A stretch of DNA of 51,762 bases, taken from contig SXOB01000091.1 in assembly GCA_005776945.1 (NCBI GenBank), positions 1-51,762 of the forward strand. Reading direction: 5' to 3'. Source of the stretch: Pseudomonadota bacterium. Lineage in GTDB: Bacteria; Myxococcota_A; UBA796; GCA-2862545. The notes below the pieces were generated by a model that was not told where the DNA came from, searched no databases, and saw nothing but the letters and a program-made list of their open reading frames with translations. Of this stretch, positions 1-8,700 are shown one piece after another (position 1 is the stretch's first letter; each line of letters begins with the position of its first letter). A program made the position numbers and the translations under genes.

Positions 1-160
1 CCATGTGCAGGGAGCCCGTGACGTTGGGCGGCGGGATGACGATCGAAAACGGTTCGCCGGGGGCGCTCGGGTCCGCGACAAATAGGCGGGCGTCCTCCCA
101 GGCGCTCGACCAGCGCCGGGCTGCGTCGGCGGCGTCGTACGTCGGCGTCATCGGTTCCAT
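1..160 (-). CDS. valS: Valyl-tRNA synthetase, N-terminal 53 residues (cut by window edge)
   Basis: Valyl-tRNA synthetase charges tRNA-Val with valine in the cytoplasm. Only the first 53 codons lie in the window. The frame starts at an ATG (160-158) with GGAGA about five bases upstream. Residues 40-53 read IVIPPPNVTGSLHM with the G of the next codon following, which is the class I synthetase segment that opens the HIGH-type motif and is characteristic of ValS/IleS-type enzymes. PPPNVTG is typical of ValS. It lies 23 bp downstream of the hotdog gene on the same strand, so it is probably the third gene of an operon with that gene and the CAP lipoprotein. The rest of the gene lies beyond base 1. 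The family call is strong; nothing can be said about completeness. Confidence 0.9.
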   Translation of the reverse strand, partial: MEPMTPTYDAADAARRWSSAWEDARLFVADPSAPGEPFSIVIPPPNVTGSLHM

Positions 161-183
161 GGCGTCTCCGGCGGGGCGGGCGT

Positions 184-663
184 CTAACGCGGGGCGTCCA
201 TTGGACTGCGCACCCAAGCGGCGGTCTGTTCCGACGCGTAGCAGAGGTCGTCGCCCTGCTCGAAACGAAAGTCGTAGTCGAAGAACCAGGTGCCGCGAAA
301 CTGACGCTTCTTCGTCACCTGCAGCTTCGCGCGAACCGGAGGCCCGATCGCGCCCATCCGGCCGAATCGCGCCTGCCGGATGTGCGTGCCGAACCCTACC
401 CAGCCTTGGCTTGGCCTCATGTTCATCGCGTACACCGCGTGAAGGGCCCCGAGCGTTCCCGTCGCCTGGATGACCACCGCGCCCGGCAGGTGGCGCGGAT
501 GCCCAGGCCAAGGGCGCTGCGCATCGACCAACAGGCCGAGGCGTTGGGTGTCGATGACCGCGTGCACGGCGTTCTCATCGATGCTTTCGACATCGTGGAT
601 GAACCACGCCTCGGGGGCGTACAAGCACTCGTCCACGAAATCGGCCGGGATCGGCACGCTCAA
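184..663 (-). CDS. Hotdog-fold FabZ-like protein
   Basis: A 159-residue protein from a TTG start (663) whose TTGA overlaps the stop of the upstream CAP lipoprotein gene; a GTG at 657 is the alternative. Residues 53-66 (PGHPRHLPGAVVIQ) match the central helix entry of FabA/FabZ 3-hydroxyacyl-ACP dehydratases (GHFPG..xPGVLxxE), and the rest has the length and alternating strands of a hotdog domain. His55 matches the catalytic His. The residue in the place of the catalytic Glu is Gln66, so dehydratase activity is doubtful; a thioester-binding or thioesterase role is possible. It sits between a secreted CAP protein and valS, which does not indicate a pathway. Fold call fairly sure, reaction unknown. 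Confidence 0.7.
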   Translation of the reverse strand: MSVPIPADFVDECLYAPEAWFIHDVESIDENAVHAVIDTQRLGLLVDAQRPWPGHPRHLPGAVVIQATGTLGALHAVYAMNMRPSQGWVGFGTHIRQARFGRMGAIGPPVRAKLQVTKKRQFRGTWFFDYDFRFEQGDDLCYASEQTAAWVRSPMDAPR

Positions 664-1103
664 TCCGCGACGAAGATCTGGGTGAACCAAGTGCCAGATT
701 CGCCGGTGGCAATGCCGATGCCGGTGCGATCCCAGTCCCCTTGGATGTTCTCGTAGTGCGGGGGCGAGTCGATCCACCCTTGAACTGCCACGGGGATGGG
801 GTCGTCATAGCCCTGGTTCCAGGCGACGTTTTCGCCCGCCGAAGTCAGGGGGATCGCCAGCGAGATGGCATCGACGCGCGCGTCAAATCCGTCATGCCCA
901 AAGGCGACAACGCCGTCCTGCATGTCCTCGCTGTGTCCGCGGACCGACGGTCCGATCGCGACCTCCACCTCCAAAGGGTCCAGGCCCAGGCCGATGCGGA
1001 CATCATTGACGGCGTCGATCGCGGCGAGTTCGTCTGACCGGTAGGCAAAGCTCGGCTCAGAAGTCGATTCTCCTGTGCAAGCCAAGGCCAACGCAAGGAG
1101 CAT
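660..1103 (-). CDS. CAP (SCP/PR1) domain lipoprotein
   Basis: A 147-residue secreted protein. The start ATG is preceded by GGGGAGGG. Residues 1-9 (MLLALALAC) form a very short signal with a lipobox ending at Cys9, so it is probably lipid-anchored; the n-region carries no positive charge, which is odd. The CAP-superfamily landmarks are in order: N33-R36 with GLDPL near 40-44, the HSEDM box at 57-61, ENVA at 91-94, W110 with SPPHYENI at 113-120, and a WFTQIF strand near the end. His57, Glu91 and His116 occupy the usual CAP cavity positions. Bacterial CAP proteins are extracytoplasmic with poorly defined roles. First gene of a tight minus-strand run with the hotdog gene and valS. Confidence 0.85.
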   Translation of the reverse strand: MLLALALACTGESTSEPSFAYRSDELAAIDAVNDVRIGLGLDPLEVEVAIGPSVRGHSEDMQDGVVAFGHDGFDARVDAISLAIPLTSAGENVAWNQGYDDPIPVAVQGWIDSPPHYENIQGDWDRTGIGIATGESGTWFTQIFVAD

Positions 1104-1123
1104 GGCACCCTCCCCGGTCGCGC

Positions 1124-1759
1124 CTATCGCACTGCCCGTTCGGCCTCGCGAAGCTCGGTGTTCGCCGGACCCGCTGCCGCTCGGAGGGCTGCGCGCACCG
1201 CTTCATAGGTCCACGGGTCGAGCTGGTGGGTGCCTGCTACTTTCGCGAGGTCCAACCCCAATTCTTCGGCGACGCCCTGGGCGTAGGTCAACCGCGCTCG
1301 GCGACCGCGAGGGAAGTGGAGGGCTGCGAGGCCAACTTCGGACGGCGGCAGTTCGTCGAGCAAGTTCTCCGCGTCCGCGTCGTCCAAGGTGACGACCGTC
1401 TTGAGACCCGCCGCCATTCGAGCCGTGATCAGTTCGCCGGCCAACCGAACGCGACACGTTCCTTTCGACAGCCACTTTGGTTGATCGAGCAGGAGCGATC
1501 CGCGGGCCACGAGCGCGTCAGGCCAGCGCATGGTCCTGAGGCGCGCGATGCAGACACTCTCGAATCGACGGGCGTCCAAGCGAACGAGATCGGGGCCAAG
1601 GAGGACCTGAGCGACCGCGGATCGGCCGACCCCGGTCGGGCCACACAACACCACGACGGATCGATCGCGAAGTGACCTTGGCAGCGGGCGCCGGCCCGAA
1701 AACTCGGCACAGGTTCCCGTGACCAAGGTCGTTCGGCTGGAGCCAACGGGGCGGTGCAT
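1124..1759 (-). CDS. DnaA/Hda-like P-loop ATPase, divergent
   Basis: A 211-residue protein. I chose ATG 1759 because GGAG lies six bases upstream; the frame stays open to a TTG at 1837, but that codon lies inside an inverted repeat. The Walker A motif is GPTGVGRS (40-47), with Arg where Lys is usual, and a Walker B-like strand GSLLLDQP is at 87-94. A helix-rich tail follows, with a stretch around LHFPRGRRARLTYAQ that resembles the sensor/lid part of DnaA-family AAA+ proteins. Many DnaA/Hda-like regulators have this layout, but I see no DNA-binding domain IV. The GKS-to-GRS change may weaken ATP hydrolysis. It lies downstream of the B12-binding gene, separated by a hairpin. Function unknown. 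Confidence 0.6.
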   Translation of the reverse strand: MHRPVGSSRTTLVTGTCAEFSGRRPLPRSLRDRSVVVLCGPTGVGRSAVAQVLLGPDLVRLDARRFESVCIARLRTMRWPDALVARGSLLLDQPKWLSKGTCRVRLAGELITARMAAGLKTVVTLDDADAENLLDELPPSEVGLAALHFPRGRRARLTYAQGVAEELGLDLAKVAGTHQLDPWTYEAVRAALRAAAGPANTELREAERAVR

Positions 1760-1808
1760 CAACGCTCCGTACGAAGGTGGCTCTCCCGTGTCAACGCTCC
1801 AAAGCGAA

Positions 1809-1838
1809 GTTGGTCCTGATCTAAACAAACGGACCAAC
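1809..1838. promoter_or_regulatory. 8-bp inverted repeat between B12-subunit gene and P-loop gene
   Basis: GTTGGTCC at 1809-1816 and GGACCAAC at 1831-1838 are exact reverse complements around a 14-base, AT-richer loop. It lies 48 bases after the stop of the B12-binding gene and 50 bases before the ATG of the P-loop gene, both on the minus strand. No T-run follows, so it could be a factor-independent terminator lacking a U tract, an operator, or a leader hairpin. Confidence 0.45.
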
Positions 1839-1886
1839 CTATGCTTTCGTCGACGCCGACGGACGAAGCTCCCTCCCCGCAGAGGG

Positions 1887-2303
1887 CTAGCTGAGGGGTC
1901 GACGCGGAGACGGCGCGCGCGCGTGAATCCACTCTACGATCGCCGCGATCGGCGTCCCGGGACCGAACACCTCATGGACGCCCGCAGCCTTGAGGCTCGC
2001 CTCGTCAGCCGACGGAACGATCCCACCCACGAGCACGGGCACGTCTCCCAACCCCGTCGCTCGCAAACCCTGAATGATCTCGGGCACCAGCCGACCGTGA
2101 GCCCCTGACAGGATGGAAATGCCAACGACCGAGACGTCCTCGTCTCGCGCTGCTGCGACGATCTCGGCCGGCGTTCGGTGCAGGCCCGTGTAGATCACTT
2201 CCATCCCAGCATCGCGCAGACCACGCGCGACGACCTGGGCCCCCCGATCGTGACCGTCGAGCCCCGGCTTCGCCAACAGGACGCGGACGCGATCGCCGCT
2301 CAT
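1887..2303 (-). CDS. Cobalamin-binding (methylmalonyl-CoA mutase C-terminal-type) subunit
   Basis: A 138-residue stand-alone B12-binding domain. The ATG at 2303 overlaps the acyl-CoA dehydrogenase stop as ATGA. D16-G-H18-D-R-G21 is the DxHxxG motif whose His replaces dimethylbenzimidazole as lower cobalt ligand; SILSGAH (about 73-79) and the LVGGIVP strand (about 100) are the other nucleotide-loop elements of the Rossmann-like fold. In two-subunit acyl-CoA mutases (isobutyryl-CoA or ethylmalonyl-CoA types) such a subunit pairs with a separate catalytic barrel. No barrel subunit, MeaB or B12 enzyme is within reach here. By context it serves acyl-CoA skeleton rearrangement feeding the neighbouring beta-oxidation genes. 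Which mutase it serves is inference. Confidence 0.88.
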   Translation of the reverse strand: MSGDRVRVLLAKPGLDGHDRGAQVVARGLRDAGMEVIYTGLHRTPAEIVAAARDEDVSVVGISILSGAHGRLVPEIIQGLRATGLGDVPVLVGGIVPSADEASLKAAGVHEVFGPGTPIAAIVEWIHARAPSPRRPLS

Positions 2304-3436
2304 CCGATCGTGGACCGCGCGATCACGAGGCGTTGGATCTCGGATGTCCCTTCGTACAACGTCGTGATGCGAGCATCGCGGTAGAGGCGCTCGACCTCGT
2401 ACTCCTTGCTGAATCCGTACCCGCCGAAAATCTGCAGGGCTTCGTAGGCGCAGAAGTTCGCAGTTTCGCTCGCCATGAGCTTGGCCATCGAACACTCCGC
2501 AGATGCGCGGTCCCCCTGGCCCTTCAGCCACGCTGCCCGCCACGTGAGCAGCCGCGCGGCCTCGATGCGGCATCGCATGTCCGCGATCTTCCACTGGATG
2601 GCCTGTTGTTCAGCGATGGCCTTGCCGAAGGCCTTGCGCTCCTTGGCGTATGCGACGGCGAGGTCCAGGCAGCGCTGGGCGATGCCAAGGGACTGCGCCG
2701 CGATGCCGATTCGGCCGCCATCGAGCGTCGCCATCGCGACCTGGAATCCCTGACGCTCGGCATGGAGCAGCTGCTCCTTGGGTACGAACAAATTTTCGTA
2801 GACGAGCTCGCAGGTGCCCGAGGCGTGGAGGCCCAACTTCTCTTCGATCTTTCCCACCCTGAAGCCCGGAGTGGTCGTGTCGACGATGAAGGCGCAGACG
2901 CCCTTGTGCCTCGATGCGACGTCCAGATTGGCGTAAGTGACGCAGATGCCGGCTTGGGGCCCGTTCGTGATCCACATCTTGGCGCCGTCGAGGCGGTAGC
3001 CACCGTCGACCGGCGTGGCGCGCGTCTGTTGGGCGCCCGCGTCTGAACCGGCCATCGGCTCCGTCAGCGCGTAGCAGCCGATCCGTTCGCCCGTCGCCAG
3101 GGGCGTCAGCCATTTCGCTTTCTGTTCGTCGGTCCCAAACGCGAGGATCGGCCAGCCAGCGAGACTGTTCTGGACGCTCATGATCACGCCGACGGACGCG
3201 TCGGCGTAGCAGACCTCTTCGAGGGCGAGGACGTAGGACAACACGTCGAGACCCGCGCCGCCAAGGTCCTGGGGGACGAACATCCCGAGGAAGCCAAGCT
3301 CGCCAAGTTGTTGAACGACATCCGCCGGAAATGCGCCTGATTTGTCCCGCGCGGCGGCGCCAGGGGCCACGTGCTCGCGGGCAAACTCGCGCGCCAGGTC
3401 CTGGATCTGACGGTGTTCCTCGGAAAGCGCGAACAT
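2300..3436 (-). CDS. Acyl-CoA dehydrogenase (short/branched-chain type)
   Basis: A 378-residue flavoprotein of usual family length that oxidises an acyl-CoA to the trans-2-enoyl-CoA, passing electrons to ETF. The signatures are in order: the N-terminal helical domain, CYALTEPMAGSDAG near 140-155 (FAD/substrate site), WITNG near 175 (FAD), and the C-terminal helix with IFGGYGF and YEGTSEIQR at 361-369. Glu362 aligns with the catalytic base of short-chain acyl-CoA dehydrogenases. It lies 9 bp after the enoyl-CoA hydratase gene and overlaps the B12 subunit gene, so it is the third step in a co-transcribed set. Substrate length cannot be read from sequence alone; the butyryl/isobutyryl class is likely. 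Confidence 0.93.
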   Translation of the reverse strand: MFALSEEHRQIQDLAREFAREHVAPGAAARDKSGAFPADVVQQLGELGFLGMFVPQDLGGAGLDVLSYVLALEEVCYADASVGVIMSVQNSLAGWPILAFGTDEQKAKWLTPLATGERIGCYALTEPMAGSDAGAQQTRATPVDGGYRLDGAKMWITNGPQAGICVTYANLDVASRHKGVCAFIVDTTTPGFRVGKIEEKLGLHASGTCELVYENLFVPKEQLLHAERQGFQVAMATLDGGRIGIAAQSLGIAQRCLDLAVAYAKERKAFGKAIAEQQAIQWKIADMRCRIEAARLLTWRAAWLKGQGDRASAECSMAKLMASETANFCAYEALQIFGGYGFSKEYEVERLYRDARITTLYEGTSEIQRLVIARSTIG

Positions 3437-3445
3437 GTCTCCTCC

Positions 3446-4222
3446 TCAGCGACCCGTGAAGGTGGCTGGACGTTTGGCGAGGAAGGCCGCCATGCCCTCC
3501 TTCTGATCGGCGGTCGCAAAGCACAGGGCGAACAAGCTCCGTTCGGCGCGCTGGGCCGCCGCCAGATCGAGGTTCGCAGCCTCGTGAAGGGCCCGCTTCG
3601 CGGCGGTGAGGGCCCGCGGGGCGAGTTGGGCGAGCTCGACGGCCAACGCGAGCGCGGCTTCCTCGACGTCTCCCTCGACGACCCGGCTGGCGATGCCAAG
3701 GCGAAGCGCTTCCTGAGCGTCGATCATGCGTCCCGTCAGGCACAGGTCCAGCGCGGCGGCCGGACCGACGCGACGGATGAGTCGCTGGGTCCCGCCAAAT
3801 CCAGGAATCACGCCGAGTTTGACTTCTGGCTGGCCAAACTTCGCATTCGGCCCGGCCAGGACGATGTCGGCCGCCATGGCCAACTCGCAGCCGCCACCCA
3901 ATGCGAATCCGCCAACGGCGGCAATGACCGGGACGCTGAGTCCGCTGAGTCGGTCGAGAACGCGCTGACCGAGTGCGGAGAACGCCTCGGCCGCCCAGGC
4001 GTCCATTGAGGCCATCGACGCGATGTCCGCGCCTGCCACGAACGCCTTGCCGCCCGCCCCCGCCACGATCACGGCGCGAACGGACGCATCGGACTCGATG
4101 GCGCTCAGGTGCGCGTCGAGGTCGATCAGCACTTCTGGCATCAGCGCGTTGAGCGCTTGGGGGCGGTGAATCTCCAGGCGGGCGACGCCTTCGGCCGGCG
4201 ACGAGCGTAGAACCGTGCTCAT
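3446..4222 (-). CDS. Enoyl-CoA hydratase / crotonase
   Basis: A 258-residue crotonase-fold enzyme that hydrates 2-enoyl-CoA to 3-hydroxyacyl-CoA. The ATG at 4222 overlaps the stop of the dehydrogenase gene as ATGA, which fixes the start. The oxyanion-hole segment KAFVAGADI (59-67) and [10 protein letters not shown] (104-113) are clear. Glu113 and Glu133 (in [13 protein letters not shown]) match the two catalytic glutamates of true hydratases. The C-terminus [12 protein letters not shown] is the usual helix. It sits between the 3-hydroxyacyl-CoA dehydrogenase and acyl-CoA dehydrogenase genes, so it acts in the same cycle. A second crotonase lies at 36582-37403. Confidence 0.93.
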   Translation of the reverse strand: MSTVLRSSPAEGVARLEIHRPQALNALMPEVLIDLDAHLSAIESDASVRAVIVAGAGGKAFVAGADIASMASMDAWAAEAFSALGQRVLDRLSGLSVPVIAAVGGFALGGGCELAMAADIVLAGPNAKFGQPEVKLGVIPGFGGTQRLIRRVGPAAALDLCLTGRMIDAQEALRLGIASRVVEGDVEEAALALAVELAQLAPRALTAAKRALHEAANLDLAAAQRAERSLFALCFATADQKEGMAAFLAKRPATFTGR

Positions 4223-5073
4223 CGGCGTGGCTCGTGTGTGTGGAAGCCGCGTCCCGACTTGACGCCGAGCCAACCCGCTTCCACGTACTTCCGCAACAGC
4301 GGGCACGGCCGGTACTTCGGGTCGCCAAGGCCGCCGTGAAGCACTTCGAGGATGGCGAGGCACGTGTCGAGGCCGATGAAGTCCGCAAGCAACAAGGGGC
4401 CCATGGGCACGTTCGTGCCGAGCTTCATCGCGTTGTCGATGTCTTCGGCGCTACCGATCCCCTCGTAGAGCGCGAAGACGGCCTCATTGATGTACGGCAT
4501 GAGGACGCGGTTGACGATGAAGCCGGGGACGTCGCGGGCGGCCACCGTCGTCTTCCCCATTCGCTCCGCCACCGCCTGAACTTCGGCGGTCGTCTCGTCC
4601 GACGTCGCGAGACCGCGAATCACCTCAACGAGGGTCATCACCGGAACGGGATTCATGAAGTGCATGCCGATGACGCGATCGGGCCGGCTCGTCTTGCTCG
4701 CGAGGAGCGTGATGCTGATGCTCGACGTATTGCTCGCGAGGATGGCGCCTTCTGACGCGACCTTGTCCAAGGTCGCGAACAGATTGCACTTCGTCTCAAC
4801 GCGCTCGGTCGCCGCCTCGACGATCAGGCTGCAGCCGCTCAGCGCTTCGAGCTGGGTCGCCGTGGAGATACGAGCGAAGGCGGCGTCGGCGTCGGCAGCG
4901 GCCAGCCCCCCCTTCTTGACCTGGCGATCGAGGTTCTTCTGAATCGTCGCCGTCGCCCGTGCCAGGGCGTCGGCCGACACGTCCGTCAACGTGACGTCAT
5001 AGCCAGCGACAGCGCCGACATGCGCACTCCCGTTGCCCATCTGGCCCGCTCCGACCACGCCCAATCGCGCCAC
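4219..5073 (-). CDS. 3-hydroxyacyl-CoA (3-hydroxybutyryl-CoA) dehydrogenase
   Basis: A 284-residue NAD(P)-dependent enzyme interconverting 3-hydroxyacyl-CoA and 3-ketoacyl-CoA. The GTG start at 5073 has GGGGAGGG directly upstream. The Rossmann motif GAGQMG is at 8-13. The catalytic set is Ser117 (SNTSSIS), His138 (GMHFMNPVP) and Asn188 (PGFIVNRV). The C-terminal domain (from about 190) has GPLLLADFIGLD and ends GRGFH, as in single-domain 3-hydroxybutyryl-CoA dehydrogenases of about 285 residues. It overlaps the hydratase gene by four bases. Together with the hydratase and acyl-CoA dehydrogenase it makes three beta-oxidation steps; no thiolase is adjacent. Confidence 0.94.
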   Translation of the reverse strand: MARLGVVGAGQMGNGSAHVGAVAGYDVTLTDVSADALARATATIQKNLDRQVKKGGLAAADADAAFARISTATQLEALSGCSLIVEAATERVETKCNLFATLDKVASEGAILASNTSSISITLLASKTSRPDRVIGMHFMNPVPVMTLVEVIRGLATSDETTAEVQAVAERMGKTTVAARDVPGFIVNRVLMPYINEAVFALYEGIGSAEDIDNAMKLGTNVPMGPLLLADFIGLDTCLAILEVLHGGLGDPKYRPCPLLRKYVEAGWLGVKSGRGFHTHEPRR

Positions 5074-5189
5074 GAACCCTCCCCGAAGGGCGGCGGCTAA
5101 CGCGGGCTGCGGAGGTGGGCGTCGGCCTCGAGGATCACGGCCGTGCTCGCGTCGAGCGTCGCGCCAAGCACTGGCTCGTGCCACGTTCC

Positions 5190-5672
5190 CTACGCGTTGC
5201 AGCCCACAGGGAGGGGGACGATCGGGCCGGGCCTGACCCCGCCGCGCGCCACCAAGGTCCGCGGCAAGATCGTGACCGCTTGACTGTAGAACACGCTGAA
5301 CGGCCAGCGCCGCTCGGCCACCTTCATCGCGAGATCGAGGTTCATGGGCCTCAACGTCCAAGGCAGGTGGACACCAAGGGCCGGCGCCCTTCGCGCCAAT
5401 TCGACGACGAGCGAGCGGTTGGCGGGCATGTGGTTCACGATTCCCGCGCTCATCCTCTCGCGCGTCGCCACGTTGAGGGGCCGCTCAATCGCAGGCCAAA
5501 GCCAAGGAGTCAACGTGCCGGATCGGCGAAACGGCGACGCGAGCACGCTGAAGTGTCGCACCAGTCGGCCCACGCCGGGTACGTCGATGGTGATCGCGAG
5601 GCCCGCATCCCAGAGGGCGCCGGCGCCCTCGAGCGCCGCGACCGCGTCTTCCTCCGTCCGGTGCCAGGCCAT
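5190..5672 (-). CDS. Unrecognised protein with coding-like extension beyond an amber codon
   Basis: A 160-residue frame starting at ATG 5672 (weak SD) with G/C-rich third positions throughout, so it is very likely coding. I do not recognise the family. It is rich in Arg, Trp and Pro, has no signal or membrane segment, and ends at TAG (5192-5190). The same frame continues after that TAG for 30 sense codons with equally G/C-rich third positions (the peptide begins GTWHEPVLGA) to a second TAG at 5097. That would bring it to within 23 bp of the 3-hydroxyacyl-CoA dehydrogenase start, the spacing usual here, instead of leaving 116 bp empty. A nonsense mutation, base-call error or read-through are all possible. 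It is divergent from the large lipoprotein at 5781. Confidence 0.6.
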   Translation of the reverse strand: MAWHRTEEDAVAALEGAGALWDAGLAITIDVPGVGRLVRHFSVLASPFRRSGTLTPWLWPAIERPLNVATRERMSAGIVNHMPANRSLVVELARRAPALGVHLPWTLRPMNLDLAMKVAERRWPFSVFYSQAVTILPRTLVARGGVRPGPIVPLPVGCNA

Positions 5673-5780
5673 GTGCGCCGGGACGTCGGGCCCCGTCGGG
5701 CGGGGTGAACGACGTCGCTCCGGCGACGGCGCGGGGTCGGGCCCGAGGATAGCGCTCGCCCCTGAGGATCCCAGGCCCCC

Positions 5781-8700
5781 TTGTTCTCCGTGTTCACCAT
5801 CCTCGCGGCTTGTCTCGTCGACACAGCTCGCGGGCCGGATCTGGGCGCGTGCGCCGAAGCCCCCGAAGGGGTGTACAACTTCGGCGAGGCGGGCATCGGG
5901 CGATGCTTGGCTGGGCCCAGCGATCTGGCGTTCGTCGATATCGATGGCGCGCTCAGGCTGGCGGTCGTCAACGCCGACCCCTGGTACAACTTCGACTCCG
6001 GAAGCTTGCTCCTGGTGGATCCCGCGTCCCTGGACCTGAACCGCGCCGAGAACCTGAGCCATGAAATCACGTCCGAGGCCCTCCCCCTCGACCGCTTCGC
6101 GAGCAGCGTGGGGTTGGCTTCTGACCGCCCCATCGGCCTAGTGACGGGCAGACTTTCGGAGGGAGCGCCTGCGAGGGCCGCTGAGGACGATGTCGCGCTC
6201 GTGGATCTTCGCAGTGGAAGCCCCGAACTGCTCGCTCCTGGCGCCCTGACCCTTCAAGACGATCCTGGCCCTGTCGTCGTCCACTCGGAAACGCTCCGCG
6301 CTTACGTGGGAAACCTCACCGACCACAGCGTCACCGTTCTTGACCTTGGAACCGACGAGGTCCACGAGATTCCGGTGGCTGGCGAAGCGGTGGTGTCGCT
6401 CGTCGACTCCTACGAGATCGACGGCTCGGGCAGCACCTTCGAATTGGTCGATTCCGAAGTCTACGATCCCGAGTTGGCGGTCGATGACACCTGGGTCGCG
6501 ACCTTCGTCGAAGCCGCATGGCGATTTTGGATTCCAGAGACCGACGGGCTGGCGTTGTGGACCAGCGGAGATGGCGTCACCTTCGAGCGTTCCGCCTTCG
6601 GCGTCCCCGACGGCCTCCTCGGACTTGTCGACGCCGACCCCGCAGCTGGGCTGCTCCTCGGAATTCCTGTCCTGTACACGGCCGCCGGTGGCAACTTGCT
6701 GCTCGTGTCGTCGGACGGCACGCCCAATGGTTGGAACGCGGCCAGCGCGGCCGTCAATGGCGGCGACGGCATCTGCGGCGCGTGGCTCTCGGGCCCCTCT
6801 CCAGCGCTTGTGGATGAACTCCCTGCCCTTTTCCACGAATCTCGCACGGCCGCGGGCGAGCCGGCCTCGATCGCTCTTGCCACGAGCGAAGATGGCTTCA
6901 CTTACCGCTGCGAGGCCACCGACCTGGGTTTGCGCCCCGAGGTGGCGGGCGTCGATTCCATCGAGGACCCGAGCGTCCTGACGACAGGCCCGGCGCAGGT
7001 ATTGCGCATGTGGATGGGCTTGCGGACGGGGGACATATGGTCGATCGGCCTCTCGGAGAGCGAAGACGGCCGCACCTGGTCGACCCCGGAGGTCGTTTAC
7101 GACGGCCTGGGCGCCGAAGCGGCCCTGGTGGGGGCCGACTACGGATTCGCGGCGCCCCACGTCGCCTTCATCAATGGTCGGTACCAGATGACGTTCACGA
7201 CGTCAGTCGCCGGCGTTGCTTGGACGGCCGTCGCTGACAGCTCGGATGGCTGGTCCTGGTCACTTCCCCTTCTTGTCGCTCCGGCCGGGACTTGGTCGGA
7301 CCCATGGAGCCCGCCTCGCGTCGCCGTTCAGTTTGATGGAACGTCGTTTTGGCGTATCGAAGGCGTCGATCAGGGCCTCGCCATCACGCCGCTCATTGCC
7401 GGCGTGGATTGGATCGATCTGACGCGTGGCTACGCGATTCGGGTCGCCAGCGGTCACGTGATCACCGGCCTCGACCTCTGGCCCGGAAGTGTCGTTCAGG
7501 ACGGCGGTGCCGAGGCCCTGTTCGTGACCACAGACCCCGAGGGGGCGCCCGACGTCGCCCTCCTGCGCCCCCAAGGCGCCACGTGGGACGTCACGACCGG
7601 CTTCTTGCCGAGCGCTGGCGCCGCCAACCGAAACGGCTCGTCGGACCCTGTCGCGCTCACCGTCGACGGCACAACCTATCTTTACTACGCCGGCCTTTCG
7701 ACTTCAGGCACCCGTCGGATCGCGTTGGCGACCACCACAGACCTCTCGACGTTTACGCATGTCGAAAGCGAACTTGTAGCCGTCGACCCCGCTTGGGATG
7801 ACGCCGAGCAGGTGCCCCACAGCACCGAGATTTTGGCCAACGGCCAGGTTCGCCTTTGGACCAGTGGCTTCGACGGCTCAACCTGGCGGATCGGGTCGGC
7901 CTTGGCCCCCGATGCCGATGGGCCGTTTGTGGCGGAAGCGGGCGAATTCGACCCCTGGGTGTTCGGGACAGGCCTGCCCGGGTCCATCGACGACTCTGGT
8001 GTCCGCGACCCCATGGTCGCTGAGATCGAAGGGGTTCGCCATCTTTGGTACTCCGCTTTTGACGGAGCCTTTTGGCATATTGGTCATGCGGTGGATGAAG
8101 GTGGCGAGTGGGTCCGGCGGACGGACGCTGAAACGGAACTTACGCGATCGGCGGCCTCTGGCTTCGTCGGAACCTACACGACCGCTGGCGTTCGCAGCCC
8201 AACTTTGCGGTCGGTCGACGCCGCGGGCGCACGATTTTGGGTCGCCGGTACAGATGGGCTCGATGCCAGGCTGGGTATGGCCCACGTCCCGTTGGGCCGC
8301 CAGTCCCCTTATGCGACGGATGCGATGTTCCTCGACGCGACCCACCCGACGGTCGGCGACGGTTTCACTTACACGACGACCCGGTCGTCCGCCGAATCCG
8401 ACGTGATCGAGCTGTCCCAGTCCGTCGAAGAATTCGTCTCGCCGGGAACCGGGATGTCGAGCATGGCGCTCGACGAGGAACGCGGTCTGCTCTATGTCAC
8501 GAGCAAGCTTGAGGACTACGTCTACGTCGTCGACATCGACGGCGATGTTGGCGACGCCAATGTCGACGACCTCGAAGGCCTGATGCGCGTGTCAACGGTG
8601 TCGACTGCGTTTGGTTTCCGCGATGTCCTCGTCGTCCCGCAACACGACTGGCTGTTGCTGCTCGCGGACACCCCCGACGCGGTCGTCGTCCTCCCCCGCT

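Noticed and set aside
1759..1837. Longer N-terminus of the P-loop protein from TTG 1837
   Set aside because: The extra codons lie partly within an inverted repeat, are AT-rich, and ATG 1759 has a better SD.
2610..4388. A 592-codon open frame on the minus strand
   Set aside because: It is a different reading frame of the hydratase and dehydrogenase genes, with Arg-rich, motif-free sequence.
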